NCBI GenBank assembly: GCA_043810355.1
Contig: JBDROB010000028.1
Span: forward strand, 1-22,111
DNA: 22,111 nt
Reading direction: 5' to 3'
Origin: JAZDHV01 sp043810355
GTDB lineage: Archaea > Nanobdellota > Nanobdellia > Woesearchaeales > JAGVYU01
In this document: piece by piece, positions 1-7,173 of the stretch
Numbering within the stretch: the stretch's first letter is position 1
How the letters are laid out: every line of letters starts with the position of its first letter
Notes under the pieces: model-generated
Databases searched by the model: none
What the model was told of the DNA's origin: nothing
What the model saw: the letters and a program-made list of their open reading frames with translations, nothing else
Program-made: the position numbers and the translations under genes

Positions 1-36
1 ACATATAATATTATGCTGTGGATTTTTCCACAACAT

Positions 37-44
37 TTATATAT
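37..44 (+). promoter_or_regulatory. TATA box of the TrmB-like gene
   Basis: An AT-only TATA element (ttatatat) is centred about 26 nt before the ATG at 66. Archaeal spacing puts the transcription start almost on that ATG, which implies a leaderless mRNA and decides the start codon. Confidence 0.6.
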
Positions 45-65
45 CAATATAGGTTTATGCACATT

Positions 66-857
66 ATGGACATCAGCCAGCTTGAAAAAATAGGACTAAA
101 AGAAAAAGAAGCAAGAATATACATAGAGCTGCTAAAAGAAGGACCGAGCCTTGCAAATCATATTGCAAAAAAAACAAATATACTAAGATCATCAATTTAT
201 GACTATTTTGACATACTTCTTGACAAAGGATTTGTATCTTATGCAATCAAATCAGGGAAAAAGTATTTCCAGGCAGTTGATCCAAGAAAAATAATTGACA
301 ATTTTGAGGAAAAGAAAAAAAAAGAAGAGGATTCCTTAAATCAGATTGTTCCAGAGCTAGCAAAATTTCAGAATCTCGCATTAAAAAAAACAGATGTTGA
401 GGTCTTTGAAGGTAAAGATGGAATGAAGACTGCAATGTCTTATATGTTAAAGGAAAAGCCAAAAGAAATGATGATATACGGCTCTTCTGGAGCCAGTTAT
501 AAAATTATTCCATTTTTCATGAAACACTGGCATGACCAAAGGGCAAAGCAAGGTTCAAAGCTCAGGATCATATATAATAATGCACCTGAATCATTCAAGA
601 GAATAAAACAAGGCCCTTCACTCAAACTTGCAAAAATTAAGTTTTTGCCAATAAAAAATATTTCATTTACTGGAACCATAGTGTGTAGAAATAAGGTTTT
701 ATTGACAATCTGGAATAAGGAAGATCCACTTGCAATATTGATTGAAAGCAAAGATATCAGCAAGAGTTATAAAGACAATTTTGAAGTGTTATGGATATCT
801 GCATTTGAAAAACCAAAACAAACTCATAAGAAAGCCATAAATTGCTGTGCAATTTAA
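66..857 (+). CDS. TrmB-family winged-helix transcriptional regulator
   Basis: A 263-residue cytoplasmic DNA-binding protein. Residues about 1-75 form the TrmB-type winged helix: an N-terminal LEKIGLKEKEARIYIELL stretch, a recognition-helix region around NILRSSIYDYFDILLDKGF, and a wing with a KKYF core. A short Lys/Glu-rich coiled coil follows (about 80-105), then a C-terminal effector-like domain (about 115-245). TrmB proteins in archaea sense sugars or other metabolites and repress or activate nearby genes; the effector here cannot be told. The frame is open from 18, but the TATA box at 37-44 lies inside that extension, so the ATG at 66 is preferred; 57 is also possible. The next gene downstream encodes an exported cadherin-like protein with its own promoter, so any regulatory link is only a guess. 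The family call is strong. Confidence 0.85.
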   Translation: MDISQLEKIGLKEKEARIYIELLKEGPSLANHIAKKTNILRSSIYDYFDILLDKGFVSYAIKSGKKYFQAVDPRKIIDNFEEKKKKEEDSLNQIVPELAKFQNLALKKTDVEVFEGKDGMKTAMSYMLKEKPKEMMIYGSSGASYKIIPFFMKHWHDQRAKQGSKLRIIYNNAPESFKRIKQGPSLKLAKIKFLPIKNISFTGTIVCRNKVLLTIWNKEDPLAILIESKDISKSYKDNFEVLWISAFEKPKQTHKKAINCCAI

Positions 858-873
858 CTTACCCATCCGTAGC

Positions 874-906
874 TTTGTTTTTTCTCACTACGTTCGAAAA
901 AACAAA
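874..906. repeat. Perfect 11-bp inverted repeat (hairpin)
   Basis: The left arm tttgttttttc (874-884) is exactly complementary to gaaaaaacaaa (896-906) across an 11-nt loop, tcactacgttc. It sits 16 bp after the regulator's stop codon and before the promoter of the next gene. It could be a transcription terminator, with a T-rich left arm on the + strand, or one copy of a dispersed palindromic repeat. Confidence 0.6.
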
Positions 907-908
907 AA

Positions 909-918
909 CTTAATATAT
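909..918 (+). promoter_or_regulatory. Probable TATA box for the cadherin-like gene
   Basis: The motif cttaatatat is the best TATA candidate in the 117-bp gap. It would give a transcript start near 940 and a leader of about 35 nt. The only SD-like bases are aggt at 964-967, so the initiation signal is weak. Confidence 0.35.
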
Positions 919-974
919 GAATATTGCTGAAAAAGGCCTATTAGATGCAGTTATACTAAAAAAAGGTCAAAATA

Positions 975-2843
975 ATGCATGAAACAGTTTTCAGGACAAT
1001 ATTGAAGCATTGGAAAATCTATGTTCTCATAATAATCATTGCAATATTCCTCAATGCAAGCGGATGCATGTGCGGTGAGGATGATGACAATGCAGGTGAT
1101 GGTGATGAGAGTGCAGAAGACCAGTTCAGCAATATCCAGGACATGTTTGACCAGATGAATCAAGGAATGTGTGAGAATGGAATATTGGCACAATTAGGTT
1201 TATGTGGTGGAACAGGTCTGCCAACTCCTGATACTGGCACAACCACTACAACAATCCCTGCAGACATTTGCGACAGATGCCCGGCTGGAGCAGCTGGAGA
1301 TATATGCAGAACAGTGTGTCAAGGATTATCTGAGCCACAGCTGTCTGGAACAAAGATTGTCAAGGATTCAGAATATTCCTATAGCTATTCATTCAGCATG
1401 AATGTGAAAAAAGACACCATATATAATATGTATTTCAAGGCATTATCTGGTGCAACTCACCAAATATCTGACTGCGCATCTACAGCATCAGCCAATACAG
1501 CAGCAAGATGCTCAGGATCAGCAGTAGTCTTGGATCTAGATTACAGCCAGGTCTGTGTTGATTACTGGCAAGAGGGAGGGGCATTGAAGACAAAATGCGA
1601 GAATTTTGCAACAAGCACTGCACCAATAATTGATCTTACACCACCAACAAACCTTCCTCCTGGAGTAAGTGTATCCGGACAGGAATATTATGTCAATCAA
1701 GGAGCAAGATTTGAATATGTGGTCAAATACTCAGACCCTGACTGCGATGATGATCTTGGATGCGTGACATTCTCATATACATCAACACCTACTCTTACTG
1801 AGACATTTACCCTAAATCCCCATACAGGAAGGATAATATTCACACCTGGACAAGATGATGTCGGAACATTTAATATTGAGATAACTGTCAATGATGGAGA
1901 ATTCTCAGACAAGGCAATCATGATAATACATGTGATTGATACAAATGACAATCCAGTAGTCAGCATACCAGACATCTCACTCCCAGAAGATGAAGAGTAC
2001 CAGATTGATCTTGCTGAATATGCAGAGGATGCTGATGAAAGTGATTCAATAACATGGAGTGCAGCATCAACATCAACATCAAGCAAATTGACAATAACCA
2101 TCTCTGGAGATACAGCCACAATCAAGTCTGCAGCCAACTGGCATGGAAATGAAATGGTAAAATTCACTGCAACAGACAATAAAGGAGGTTCTGGAAGCGA
2201 TACTATTAAAGTGACTGTAACATCGGAATCTGACAGCCCATGGGTCCAGCCTGTGATACCATCAAGGACATTAAATGAAGATTTTGGACTATTGTCAATA
2301 GACCTTACAGCATATGAGAAAGATGATGATGACACAGGGACAGGATTGACATGGACTGTGTCTGAGTCTGATTCATCAAAGATTGAGGCAGGAATATCAA
2401 ATTCTGATGATGACATATTATCACTAAGATCTGTGGCTAATGCTAATGGAGAAACAACAGTGAAATTGACTTTGACAGATTCAGAAGGGAATTCTATTGA
2501 CACTGACATGACAATAACAATCAATCCAATAAATGACAGACCAATACTATCAGTCCTACCAGACATAGTCATATCAGAAGGATCACCATATATGCTAGAC
2601 CTGACAAATTATGGAACTGATCCTGACGAGGATGAAGAACTAGTATGGATATACAAGTTTGACTATCCAGAAGTTGAAGTGACATATAACAGTGCCACAA
2701 ATTCAATGCTATTTACAGTTGAGCCAGGGACACAGCCTACTGTAAAATATATACAGCTGATTGTGACAGACTATTCATTGACAGCAACCAGATGGATAAA
2801 AGTGGTGATTGAAGCGTCTACTACGACTACTACTCTTAGTTAG
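975..2843 (+). CDS. Secreted or lipid-anchored cadherin-like repeat protein
   Basis: A 622-residue extracytoplasmic protein. The N-terminus has basic residues, one hydrophobic segment (about 14-28) and a possible lipobox, NASGC, with Cys31 as the anchor. Alanine at -3 is atypical, so an uncleaved signal anchor is the alternative. Then follow an Asp/Glu-rich linker, a Thr/Pro linker near 90, and a Cys-rich segment (about 97-200) with a CDRCP motif. Four cadherin-like or Ig-like beta domains come next, at about 232-322, 324-415, 420-518 and 520-612, with joints such as DTNDNP and NPINDRP. Acidic loops (DPDCDD, DPDEDE) suggest calcium binding. The last ten residues hold a Thr run suited to O-glycosylation, and there is no C-terminal membrane helix. 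The likely role is surface adhesion or coat structure. The domain class is clear; the precise function is unknown. Confidence 0.8.
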   Translation: MHETVFRTILKHWKIYVLIIIIAIFLNASGCMCGEDDDNAGDGDESAEDQFSNIQDMFDQMNQGMCENGILAQLGLCGGTGLPTPDTGTTTTTIPADICDRCPAGAAGDICRTVCQGLSEPQLSGTKIVKDSEYSYSYSFSMNVKKDTIYNMYFKALSGATHQISDCASTASANTAARCSGSAVVLDLDYSQVCVDYWQEGGALKTKCENFATSTAPIIDLTPPTNLPPGVSVSGQEYYVNQGARFEYVVKYSDPDCDDDLGCVTFSYTSTPTLTETFTLNPHTGRIIFTPGQDDVGTFNIEITVNDGEFSDKAIMIIHVIDTNDNPVVSIPDISLPEDEEYQIDLAEYAEDADESDSITWSAASTSTSSKLTITISGDTATIKSAANWHGNEMVKFTATDNKGGSGSDTIKVTVTSESDSPWVQPVIPSRTLNEDFGLLSIDLTAYEKDDDDTGTGLTWTVSESDSSKIEAGISNSDDDILSLRSVANANGETTVKLTLTDSEGNSIDTDMTITINPINDRPILSVLPDIVISEGSPYMLDLTNYGTDPDEDEELVWIYKFDYPEVEVTYNSATNSMLFTVEPGTQPTVKYIQLIVTDYSLTATRWIKVVIEASTTTTTLS

Positions 2844-2846
2844 AAT

Positions 2847-2860
2847 TGTTTATTTCTTTT
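2847..2860 (+). terminator. T-rich archaeal terminator
   Basis: A T-rich tract of the kind that stops archaeal RNA polymerase without a hairpin follows the stop codon at 2841-2843 by a few bases. Confidence 0.35.
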
Positions 2861-2917
2861 ATTATTAAATGGATATAGTTTTAATGAGATAAAAAAAATC
2901 AGAATTTTATCCAAATA

Positions 2918-2925
2918 TTTAAAAA
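2918..2925 (+). promoter_or_regulatory. TATA box of the 2956 gene
   Basis: The motif tttaaaaa is centred about 35 nt before the ATG at 2956, giving a predicted short leader of about 8 nt. It also argues against starting at the in-frame TTG at 2947. Confidence 0.5.
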
Positions 2926-2955
2926 CTCATATTCATTCTCGTCTAATTGATCAAA

Positions 2956-3360
2956 ATGGATGAAGGAAGATTTGCACTATTAAAAGGATCAGTTGATGAT
3001 TTTGTAGCACAAAATCAAGAATGTTCTTTTGTAGAAATTATTGCTGATCCAGGATATGATAAGTCTGAATTTATTCCTTGTGAGTGGCTGTTTGTCATCA
3101 GAGGAATTAAATCAGGAAAACCTGCTGAAAAAGAACTTTTATATTATTCAGCAACAGATGAAGAAGCTAATCAAGGTGTATATCCTCCTCGCAAAGGTTT
3201 TGAAAGTGTTGAGCTTGGTTTCTATCAAAAATATGGAGATTATTGTGAGGCTATTATCAAAGCATTTCCTCAAATTCATTTACATCATGAGAGACAACAT
3301 TATTTGGAAGGTATTCATCGAGCAAAAAGGGCATATAAACCAGTAGACCAGAGAGAATAA
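2956..3360 (+). CDS. Hypothetical protein, 134 residues
   Basis: I do not recognise this family. The protein is soluble by composition, with no signal peptide or membrane helix. Its first half alternates short hydrophobic strands (EIIADP, EWLFVIRGI, KELLYYSA). Its second half has a His/Arg-rich helical stretch, IHLHHERQHY, with three histidines close together that could bind a metal, though nothing else supports this. The frame is open from a TTG at 2947, but the ATG at 2956 fits the TATA box better. The stop codon lies 4 bp from the end of metG on the opposite strand, so the two genes converge tightly with no room for a separate terminator. Coding status is supported by the promoter and the long uninterrupted frame. 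Confidence 0.65.
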   Translation: MDEGRFALLKGSVDDFVAQNQECSFVEIIADPGYDKSEFIPCEWLFVIRGIKSGKPAEKELLYYSATDEEANQGVYPPRKGFESVELGFYQKYGDYCEAIIKAFPQIHLHHERQHYLEGIHRAKRAYKPVDQRE

Positions 3361-3364
3361 AAAA

Positions 3365-5626
3365 TCATCCAACCCTAAATCCATCACCGATGTCAACAGA
3401 AATGTCTTCTTTGGATGTTTTCAGGGTTTTGTTCTGTTCTTTTACAATGACTTTGTTTTTCTTTGTCAACATATGGACTTTCTCAAAATCATCAAAATTG
3501 ATCTGTCCTGTATTATTTTCTTTGCCTTCTATAAAGACCTTGTCGCCTGGATTTGATTTTTTTGCATCCAACAGCTTTACAACCTTTGAATCATCTGAGC
3601 CAGCTGCCAAAAGCATGCCATTGCTCTCCTCTCCTCTCAAGACAGCTGGATTTAGGTTTGTCACAACAACAATGTTTTTTGATTTAAGCTCATCTTTTGA
3701 ATAATGATTCTTGATTCCAGCAACAATCTGCCTTTTTTCTGATCCTAAATCAATCTGTAAAATCAATAGCTTATCAGCTTTAGGATGGTCTTTGACTTCA
3801 AGAATCTTTGCGACTTTAAGATCAAGCGGGAATAGGTCTGATTCTTCAGCTTGTTTTTCTTTATTATCCTGTTTTATATTTTCTTGTCCTGGTTTTACTT
3901 TTTCCTTTTTCTTTTCTTTGTCTTTATTCCCTTTCTTGCCAGCATATCTCTTTTCCATATCCTCTCTCTGCTTGTCCTCGATCTTGGCAAACAGGATCTC
4001 TGATTTTCCAATCTTTGAGTTTTCTTTAATATCCAATTTTCCAAGATTGCACCAGTCCAGATCCTTCAGATTTAGAGTTTCTTGAATTTGTCTGGATGCA
4101 TCTGGAAGATAAGGATGAATTATTATTGACAGGTCTTTGCAGATAGTAGCAAGAACATACAATGAGGTTGCAGCCCTCTCCTTTTCATCCTTGCCCTCTC
4201 CTTTGAGCCTTTTCCAAGGCTCTTCTTCCTGGAAATACTGGTTCCCTAATCTTGAGATATGGAATATCTGCTTGAATGCGTCTCTCAAAGATTGTTTTGA
4301 GAATAACTCATCAAGAATCTCGTATTCTTTGCTTAGTTTCTCCGAAAGTTTCTTGTCCTTATCATTCAACTTTGGTCTTGGAATCTTTGAGTCAAAGAAC
4401 CTGTTTATGAAAGTGAAAGTCCTGTTCACCAAATTTCCTAAATTAGCAACCAATTCTCCATTGACTTTTGTCTGAAAATCCTTCCAAGTGAACTGGTAAT
4501 CAGTAGTCTCAGGCCTTGAGCTGAGGATATAATATCTCCAGACATCTGATCTTATTCCTGTCTCAATTGCGTCATCGCCAAAAACACCAATCTGCCTTGA
4601 CTTTGAGAACATTCCATTCTCATAATTAAGATATTCATTTACTGAAAGCTCAGACACTAAAGTATATGGATCTCCTGTTCCTAATAAAAATGATGGAAAC
4701 AAAATCGTGTGAAAAGGAATATTGTCTTTGCCCATAAACTGTACAAGTTTTGTATCTGGATCAAGCCAGTATTTTTTCCAGTCTTTTTTACATTCTGCTG
4801 TAATTCCAATGTAACCAATAGGAGCATCAAACCAGGAGTAGAAAACCTTGTCTTCAAATCCTTTTTTTGGGATACTAATTCCCCATTTCAAATCCCTAGA
4901 AATGCACCTCAGCTTTAATCCTTCTTTTATCCAAGCATGAGCCATTGTCCTCGCATTCAATGACCATTTCTTATCTACTTTTTTCATCCAAGTCAGAAGT
5001 TTTGGCTCAATCTTTTTCAAGTCAATAAACAGATGCTCAGAATCGACAACTTCAGGAGTGCTGCCACAGATCTTGCATCTTGGATTCTTCAATTCAACAG
5101 CATTCAGAAGCTTTCCGCAAGACTCACACTGATCTCCCCTCGCCTCTTCATATCCGCAGTGAGGGCATGTCCCATTCACAAACCTGTCTGCCAGAAACCT
5201 ATCGCATTTTTTGCAAAAAGTCTGCTGAAGAATGTCTTTGACAATAAAACCATTCTTGTCAAGCTTATTGAAGATGTCAATCGCAATCTCCTTGTTCTCT
5301 TTTGAAGAAGTCCTGCCAAAGCAGTCAAATGAGCAGTTGAACCATTTGTAAATGTCTTTATGGATCTTGAAATACTTGTCACATATCTCTTTTGGAGTCA
5401 CTCCTTCCTCTATCGCTTTTGTCTCAGTTGTTGTGCCATGCTCATCAGTGCCACAGACCCAGATGGCATTCTCTTTCTTTAACCTGAGATAACGGATGAA
5501 GACATCTGCAGAAAGTGTTGGTACTAAATTACCTAAATGAGGAACATTATTTACATAAGGAAGTGCAGCAGTAACCAGTATCCTCTGTTTTTCTATTTTC
5601 TTTGATTTTCTTTTCTTTTGCTTGAA
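3365..5626 (-). CDS. metG: Methionyl-tRNA synthetase with C-terminal tRNA-binding domain
   Basis: Charges tRNA(Met) with methionine in the cytosol. Reading leftwards: an A-rich leader, then ILVTAALPYVNNVPHLGN carrying the class I HIGH-type motif (HLGN at 5528-5539), then GTDEHGT. Two zinc knuckles follow with four CxxC pairs (CKKC, CPHC, CESC, CKIC), then the WFDAPIGYIG methionine-pocket region and a KMSKS-type loop read as MFSKS (4598-4612). The anticodon domain ends before a long Lys/Glu linker (about 3840-3970 on the window). An EMAP-II/Arc1p-like OB fold follows (FPLDLKVAKI to VFIEG) and then a 50-residue tail. The span given is the whole open frame. The first canonical start, GTG at 5401, would delete the HIGH-type motif, so it cannot be correct for an active enzyme. 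No ATG, GTG or TTG lies between the in-frame stop (5627-5629) and the motif. Confidence 0.9.
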   Translation of the reverse strand, partial: FKQKKRKSKKIEKQRILVTAALPYVNNVPHLGNLVPTLSADVFIRYLRLKKENAIWVCGTDEHGTTTETKAIEEGVTPKEICDKYFKIHKDIYKWFNCSFDCFGRTSSKENKEIAIDIFNKLDKNGFIVKDILQQTFCKKCDRFLADRFVNGTCPHCGYEEARGDQCESCGKLLNAVELKNPRCKICGSTPEVVDSEHLFIDLKKIEPKLLTWMKKVDKKWSLNARTMAHAWIKEGLKLRCISRDLKWGISIPKKGFEDKVFYSWFDAPIGYIGITAECKKDWKKYWLDPDTKLVQFMGKDNIPFHTILFPSFLLGTGDPYTLVSELSVNEYLNYENGMFSKSRQIGVFGDDAIETGIRSDVWRYYILSSRPETTDYQFTWKDFQTKVNGELVANLGNLVNRTFTFINRFFDSKIPRPKLNDKDKKLSEKLSKEYEILDELFSKQSLRDAFKQIFHISRLGNQYFQEEEPWKRLKGEGKDEKERAATSLYVLATICKDLSIIIHPYLPDASRQIQETLNLKDLDWCNLGKLDIKENSKIGKSEILFAKIEDKQREDMEKRYAGKKGNKDKEKKKEKVKPGQENIKQDNKEKQAEESDLFPLDLKVAKILEVKDHPKADKLLILQIDLGSEKRQIVAGIKNHYSKDELKSKNIVVVTNLNPAVLRGEESNGMLLAAGSDDSKVVKLLDAKKSNPGDKVFIEGKENNTGQINFDDFEKVHMLTKKNKVIVKEQNKTLKTSKEDISVDIGDGFRVG

Positions 5627-5632
5627 TTAGAT

Positions 5633-5638
5633 CACCTT
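5633..5638 (-). promoter_or_regulatory. SD site of metG
   Basis: On the minus strand aaggtg continues into atctaatt, so the site reads AAGGTGATC, a strong archaeal SD. The zinc-ribbon gene at 6556 has GGTGATCTG followed directly by its ATG. At the matching place here the sequence is ATT (5627-5625), which is out of frame with the synthetase by one base. Confidence 0.55.
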
Positions 5639-5669
5639 GGATTGATTTTATCAGGTATAACAATCATAT

Positions 5670-5677
5670 TTATATAA
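5670..5677 (-). promoter_or_regulatory. TATA box of metG
   Basis: ttatataa on the minus strand predicts a transcript start near 5648, about ten bases before the SD site. This rules out translation from the ATG at 5667, which opens only an 11-codon frame. Confidence 0.45.
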
Positions 5678-5813
5678 TATATACACAATAATATCCTGTA
5701 ATATATATAGTGTGATAATAGAAATAATAAGAAGAGCTATATAAATATTTGGGATAAAAGTGGATATATTCTCATTAGGCACTCAGTAATTTTCTCAACA
5801 ATTATGGGTAATA

Positions 5814-5821
5814 TTTTTAAA
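5814..5821 (+). promoter_or_regulatory. TATA box of the 5845 gene
   Basis: tttttaaa is centred about 27 nt before the ATG, which predicts a leaderless transcript starting at or next to 5845. Confidence 0.55.
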
Positions 5822-5844
5822 CTGGTAAAAAATCCTGGATTAAA

Positions 5845-6123
5845 ATGAGCCTCAGAGACAAGATAATCACAAGTGTCGCTGCCATAGCAATAGTTGCATT
5901 AGCTGGCGGTGCGTATAACGCATATGACACTTACAGGGACATGGTCCATTGTGTCGAAGCAATGGGAGATGCAGTTAAAAACATTCATCTGCCTGAAGAC
6001 ATGTTTGAATTTCATCTTGATTTAAATCCTTTCAGAAATAGTGCATATTTGGCAAAATTTGGATATAGCCCTAGCACTGGAATAGAGAGCAAAGTCGAGT
6101 ATCAGGAGCCAGACAATTCTTAA
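5845..6123 (+). CDS. Small exported or membrane-anchored hypothetical protein
   Basis: 92 residues. The N-terminus has the shape of a signal peptide or signal anchor: RDK followed by a hydrophobic run (about 8-23, IITSVAAIAIVALAGG). The remaining 65 or so residues are mildly acidic and hold a single Cys and a Pro-rich C-terminal stretch. I do not recognise the family. The leaderless promoter supports the ATG chosen. It is convergent with the zinc-ribbon gene, whose end lies 25 bp away. Most likely it faces outside the cell; its role is unknown. Confidence 0.65.
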   Translation: MSLRDKIITSVAAIAIVALAGGAYNAYDTYRDMVHCVEAMGDAVKNIHLPEDMFEFHLDLNPFRNSAYLAKFGYSPSTGIESKVEYQEPDNS

Positions 6124-6148
6124 AGAAATATCTTAAGTGAAGAAAAAA

Positions 6149-6556
6149 TCATTTCTTTTTCTTCTCCTTCATCTTTTTTGTGACATCAAGGTTGGCCTTG
6201 CATTTGCTGCAGACAAAGCGAAGTGTAGGCACACCATCAATATTCTTTCTCTTGAAAGGGACTTCACCAGAATCTTCTGTGCCGCATTCAGGGCATTTGT
6301 AATTTGCCTTGGCAGTCAAAGTTGATTCATATTCCTCTTTTTCAACAGTATTATTGCATGAAGGGCAGACATACTCTTTTGCCCTTATCTTTGGCTTGCC
6401 AGTCTTCTCATCCTTAGGCTTTGACATCAAGCCAGTCTTGCATTGAGGGCATTTCTCTTTGCTCACCCAGCAAACAATATTTCCTTCACCTGCTTCTCCT
6501 AAAGAACGTCTTGTGTAATATATCAATTCATCCATTGATTCTGGTTCTTCAAACAT
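6149..6556 (-). CDS. Zinc-ribbon protein with four CxxC knuckles
   Basis: 135 residues. Four knuckles are visible in order: CPQC, CPSC, CPEC and CSKC. That is enough for two zinc ribbons, the second of which (KCPECGTEDSGEVPF to FVCSKCKA) resembles the TFIIS/RPA12 fold. The tail is almost all lysine (TKKMKEKKKK), which suggests nucleic-acid or ribosome contact. It is not a standard TFS: the acidic catalytic Asp-Glu pair of TFIIS-type cleavage factors is not visible, and the N-terminal 35 residues are unlike RpoM. A strong SD (GGGGTGATC, starting near 6570) lies just before the ATG, and the start is 15 bp after the stop of the upstream small membrane protein, so the two form one transcription unit. 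A general RNA- or DNA-binding role is inferred. Confidence 0.75.
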   Translation of the reverse strand: MFEEPESMDELIYYTRRSLGEAGEGNIVCWVSKEKCPQCKTGLMSKPKDEKTGKPKIRAKEYVCPSCNNTVEKEEYESTLTAKANYKCPECGTEDSGEVPFKRKNIDGVPTLRFVCSKCKANLDVTKKMKEKKKK

Positions 6557-6571
6557 CAGATCACCCCGGTT

Positions 6572-6859
6572 TTAGTAGCAATATCTATCTTTAGCAATAG
6601 TTGATTCCAAATTCTCTTTTTCAGATATGATATAGATGGTCTCATTCTTTTTTTCTGGATTATCAGGCAGCCAAGGCTGTTTTATGGCATAACCTATTAC
6701 ATTAACTGTGTTCTTTCCAATATCCCATACCCATTTAGAGAACTTGAAGATGAATGTCTTTTTACCCTGTGTTTCTTCTAGATCTATATCATTCCTTAAT
6801 ACGATTAAGTATGCTCCTATCAGGATAAATATGATGAATAATACAGTCAGTGTTTTCAT
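6572..6859 (-). CDS. Small single-helix membrane protein
   Basis: 95 residues with one N-terminal transmembrane helix or signal anchor (about 5-21, LTVLFIIFILIGAYLIVL). A conserved-looking central part (FIFKFSKWVWDIGKNTVNVIGYAIKQPWLP) and a charged tail follow. From memory, similar short proteins with a W..D.GKN..N..GY..KQ.WLP pattern occur in DPANN genomes; this could not be checked here. A TATA element (6893-6901) and an SD (aagggg, 6867-6872) precede the ATG. It is the first gene of a two-gene unit with the zinc-ribbon protein. Function unknown. Confidence 0.7.
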   Translation of the reverse strand: MKTLTVLFIIFILIGAYLIVLRNDIDLEETQGKKTFIFKFSKWVWDIGKNTVNVIGYAIKQPWLPDNPEKKNETIYIISEKENLESTIAKDRYCY

Positions 6860-7138
6860 TTTTAATCCCCTTAATGTTCGTATTCGATATGGTTTAATAA
6901 ACTTTTTGTTTTTTTTTGTTAAAATGTTTTTAGAAATTCTGAAAAGATTATGAAATCTACTCTTAATACTGAAAACATTTTACTGATTCTGAATGATTTT
7001 TGATTCTTATAGAAATTTTTCAGAAAAATCTCAATTAGGATTATTAAGGACTTACCATTTCAAAATCAATTAATAATCCCACTTGCTGCAAGTATATTGG
7101 GTATCATAACAAATGAAAAAAAGGCCAATGTACCAAAA

Positions 7139-7150
7139 GATTTAAATATT
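7139..7150 (+). promoter_or_regulatory. TATA box of vapBC
   Basis: gatttaaatatt is centred about 28 nt before the vapB ATG, which predicts a leaderless transcript. Confidence 0.6.
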
Positions 7151-7153
7151 ATA

Positions 7154-7173
7154 ACTATAACTATAGTTATAGT
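7154..7173. promoter_or_regulatory. 20-bp palindromic operator of vapBC
   Basis: The sequence actataactatagttatagt is a perfect palindrome that ends one base before the vapB ATG at 7174 and covers the predicted transcription start. Ribbon-helix-helix antitoxins bind such dyads and repress their own operon, so this is very likely the autoregulatory site (inference). Confidence 0.75.

Larger units (their letters stand above)
6860..7173. other. Intergenic region with two divergent promoters
   Basis: 314 bp without a supportable gene. Its left end is the promoter of the membrane-protein gene (minus strand) and its right end is the vapB promoter and operator. In the middle, 7015-7029 is an inverted repeat atttttc-a-gaaaaat, perfect over 7 bp. 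ORFs here are under 20 codons. No RNA gene is recognised. Confidence 0.5.

Noticed and set aside
1697..2572. Long open frame on the minus strand inside the cadherin-like gene
   Set aside because: It is a shadow of a Ser/Thr/Asp-rich coding sequence with no promoter or recognisable domain. The same applies to minus-strand frames inside the two surface-protein genes (for example 14788-15306 and 18164-18916).
3390..5305. Several plus-strand frames opposite metG
   Set aside because: Compositional shadows of metG with no promoter, SD or recognisable protein features.
5399..5401. GTG at 5401 as the true metG start
   Set aside because: It would remove the Rossmann start and the HIGH-type motif, which are plainly encoded upstream in the same frame.
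5632..5667. Leader peptide of 11 codons upstream of metG
   Set aside because: Its ATG lies upstream of the transcription start predicted from the TATA box, and its stop merely overlaps the metG SD.
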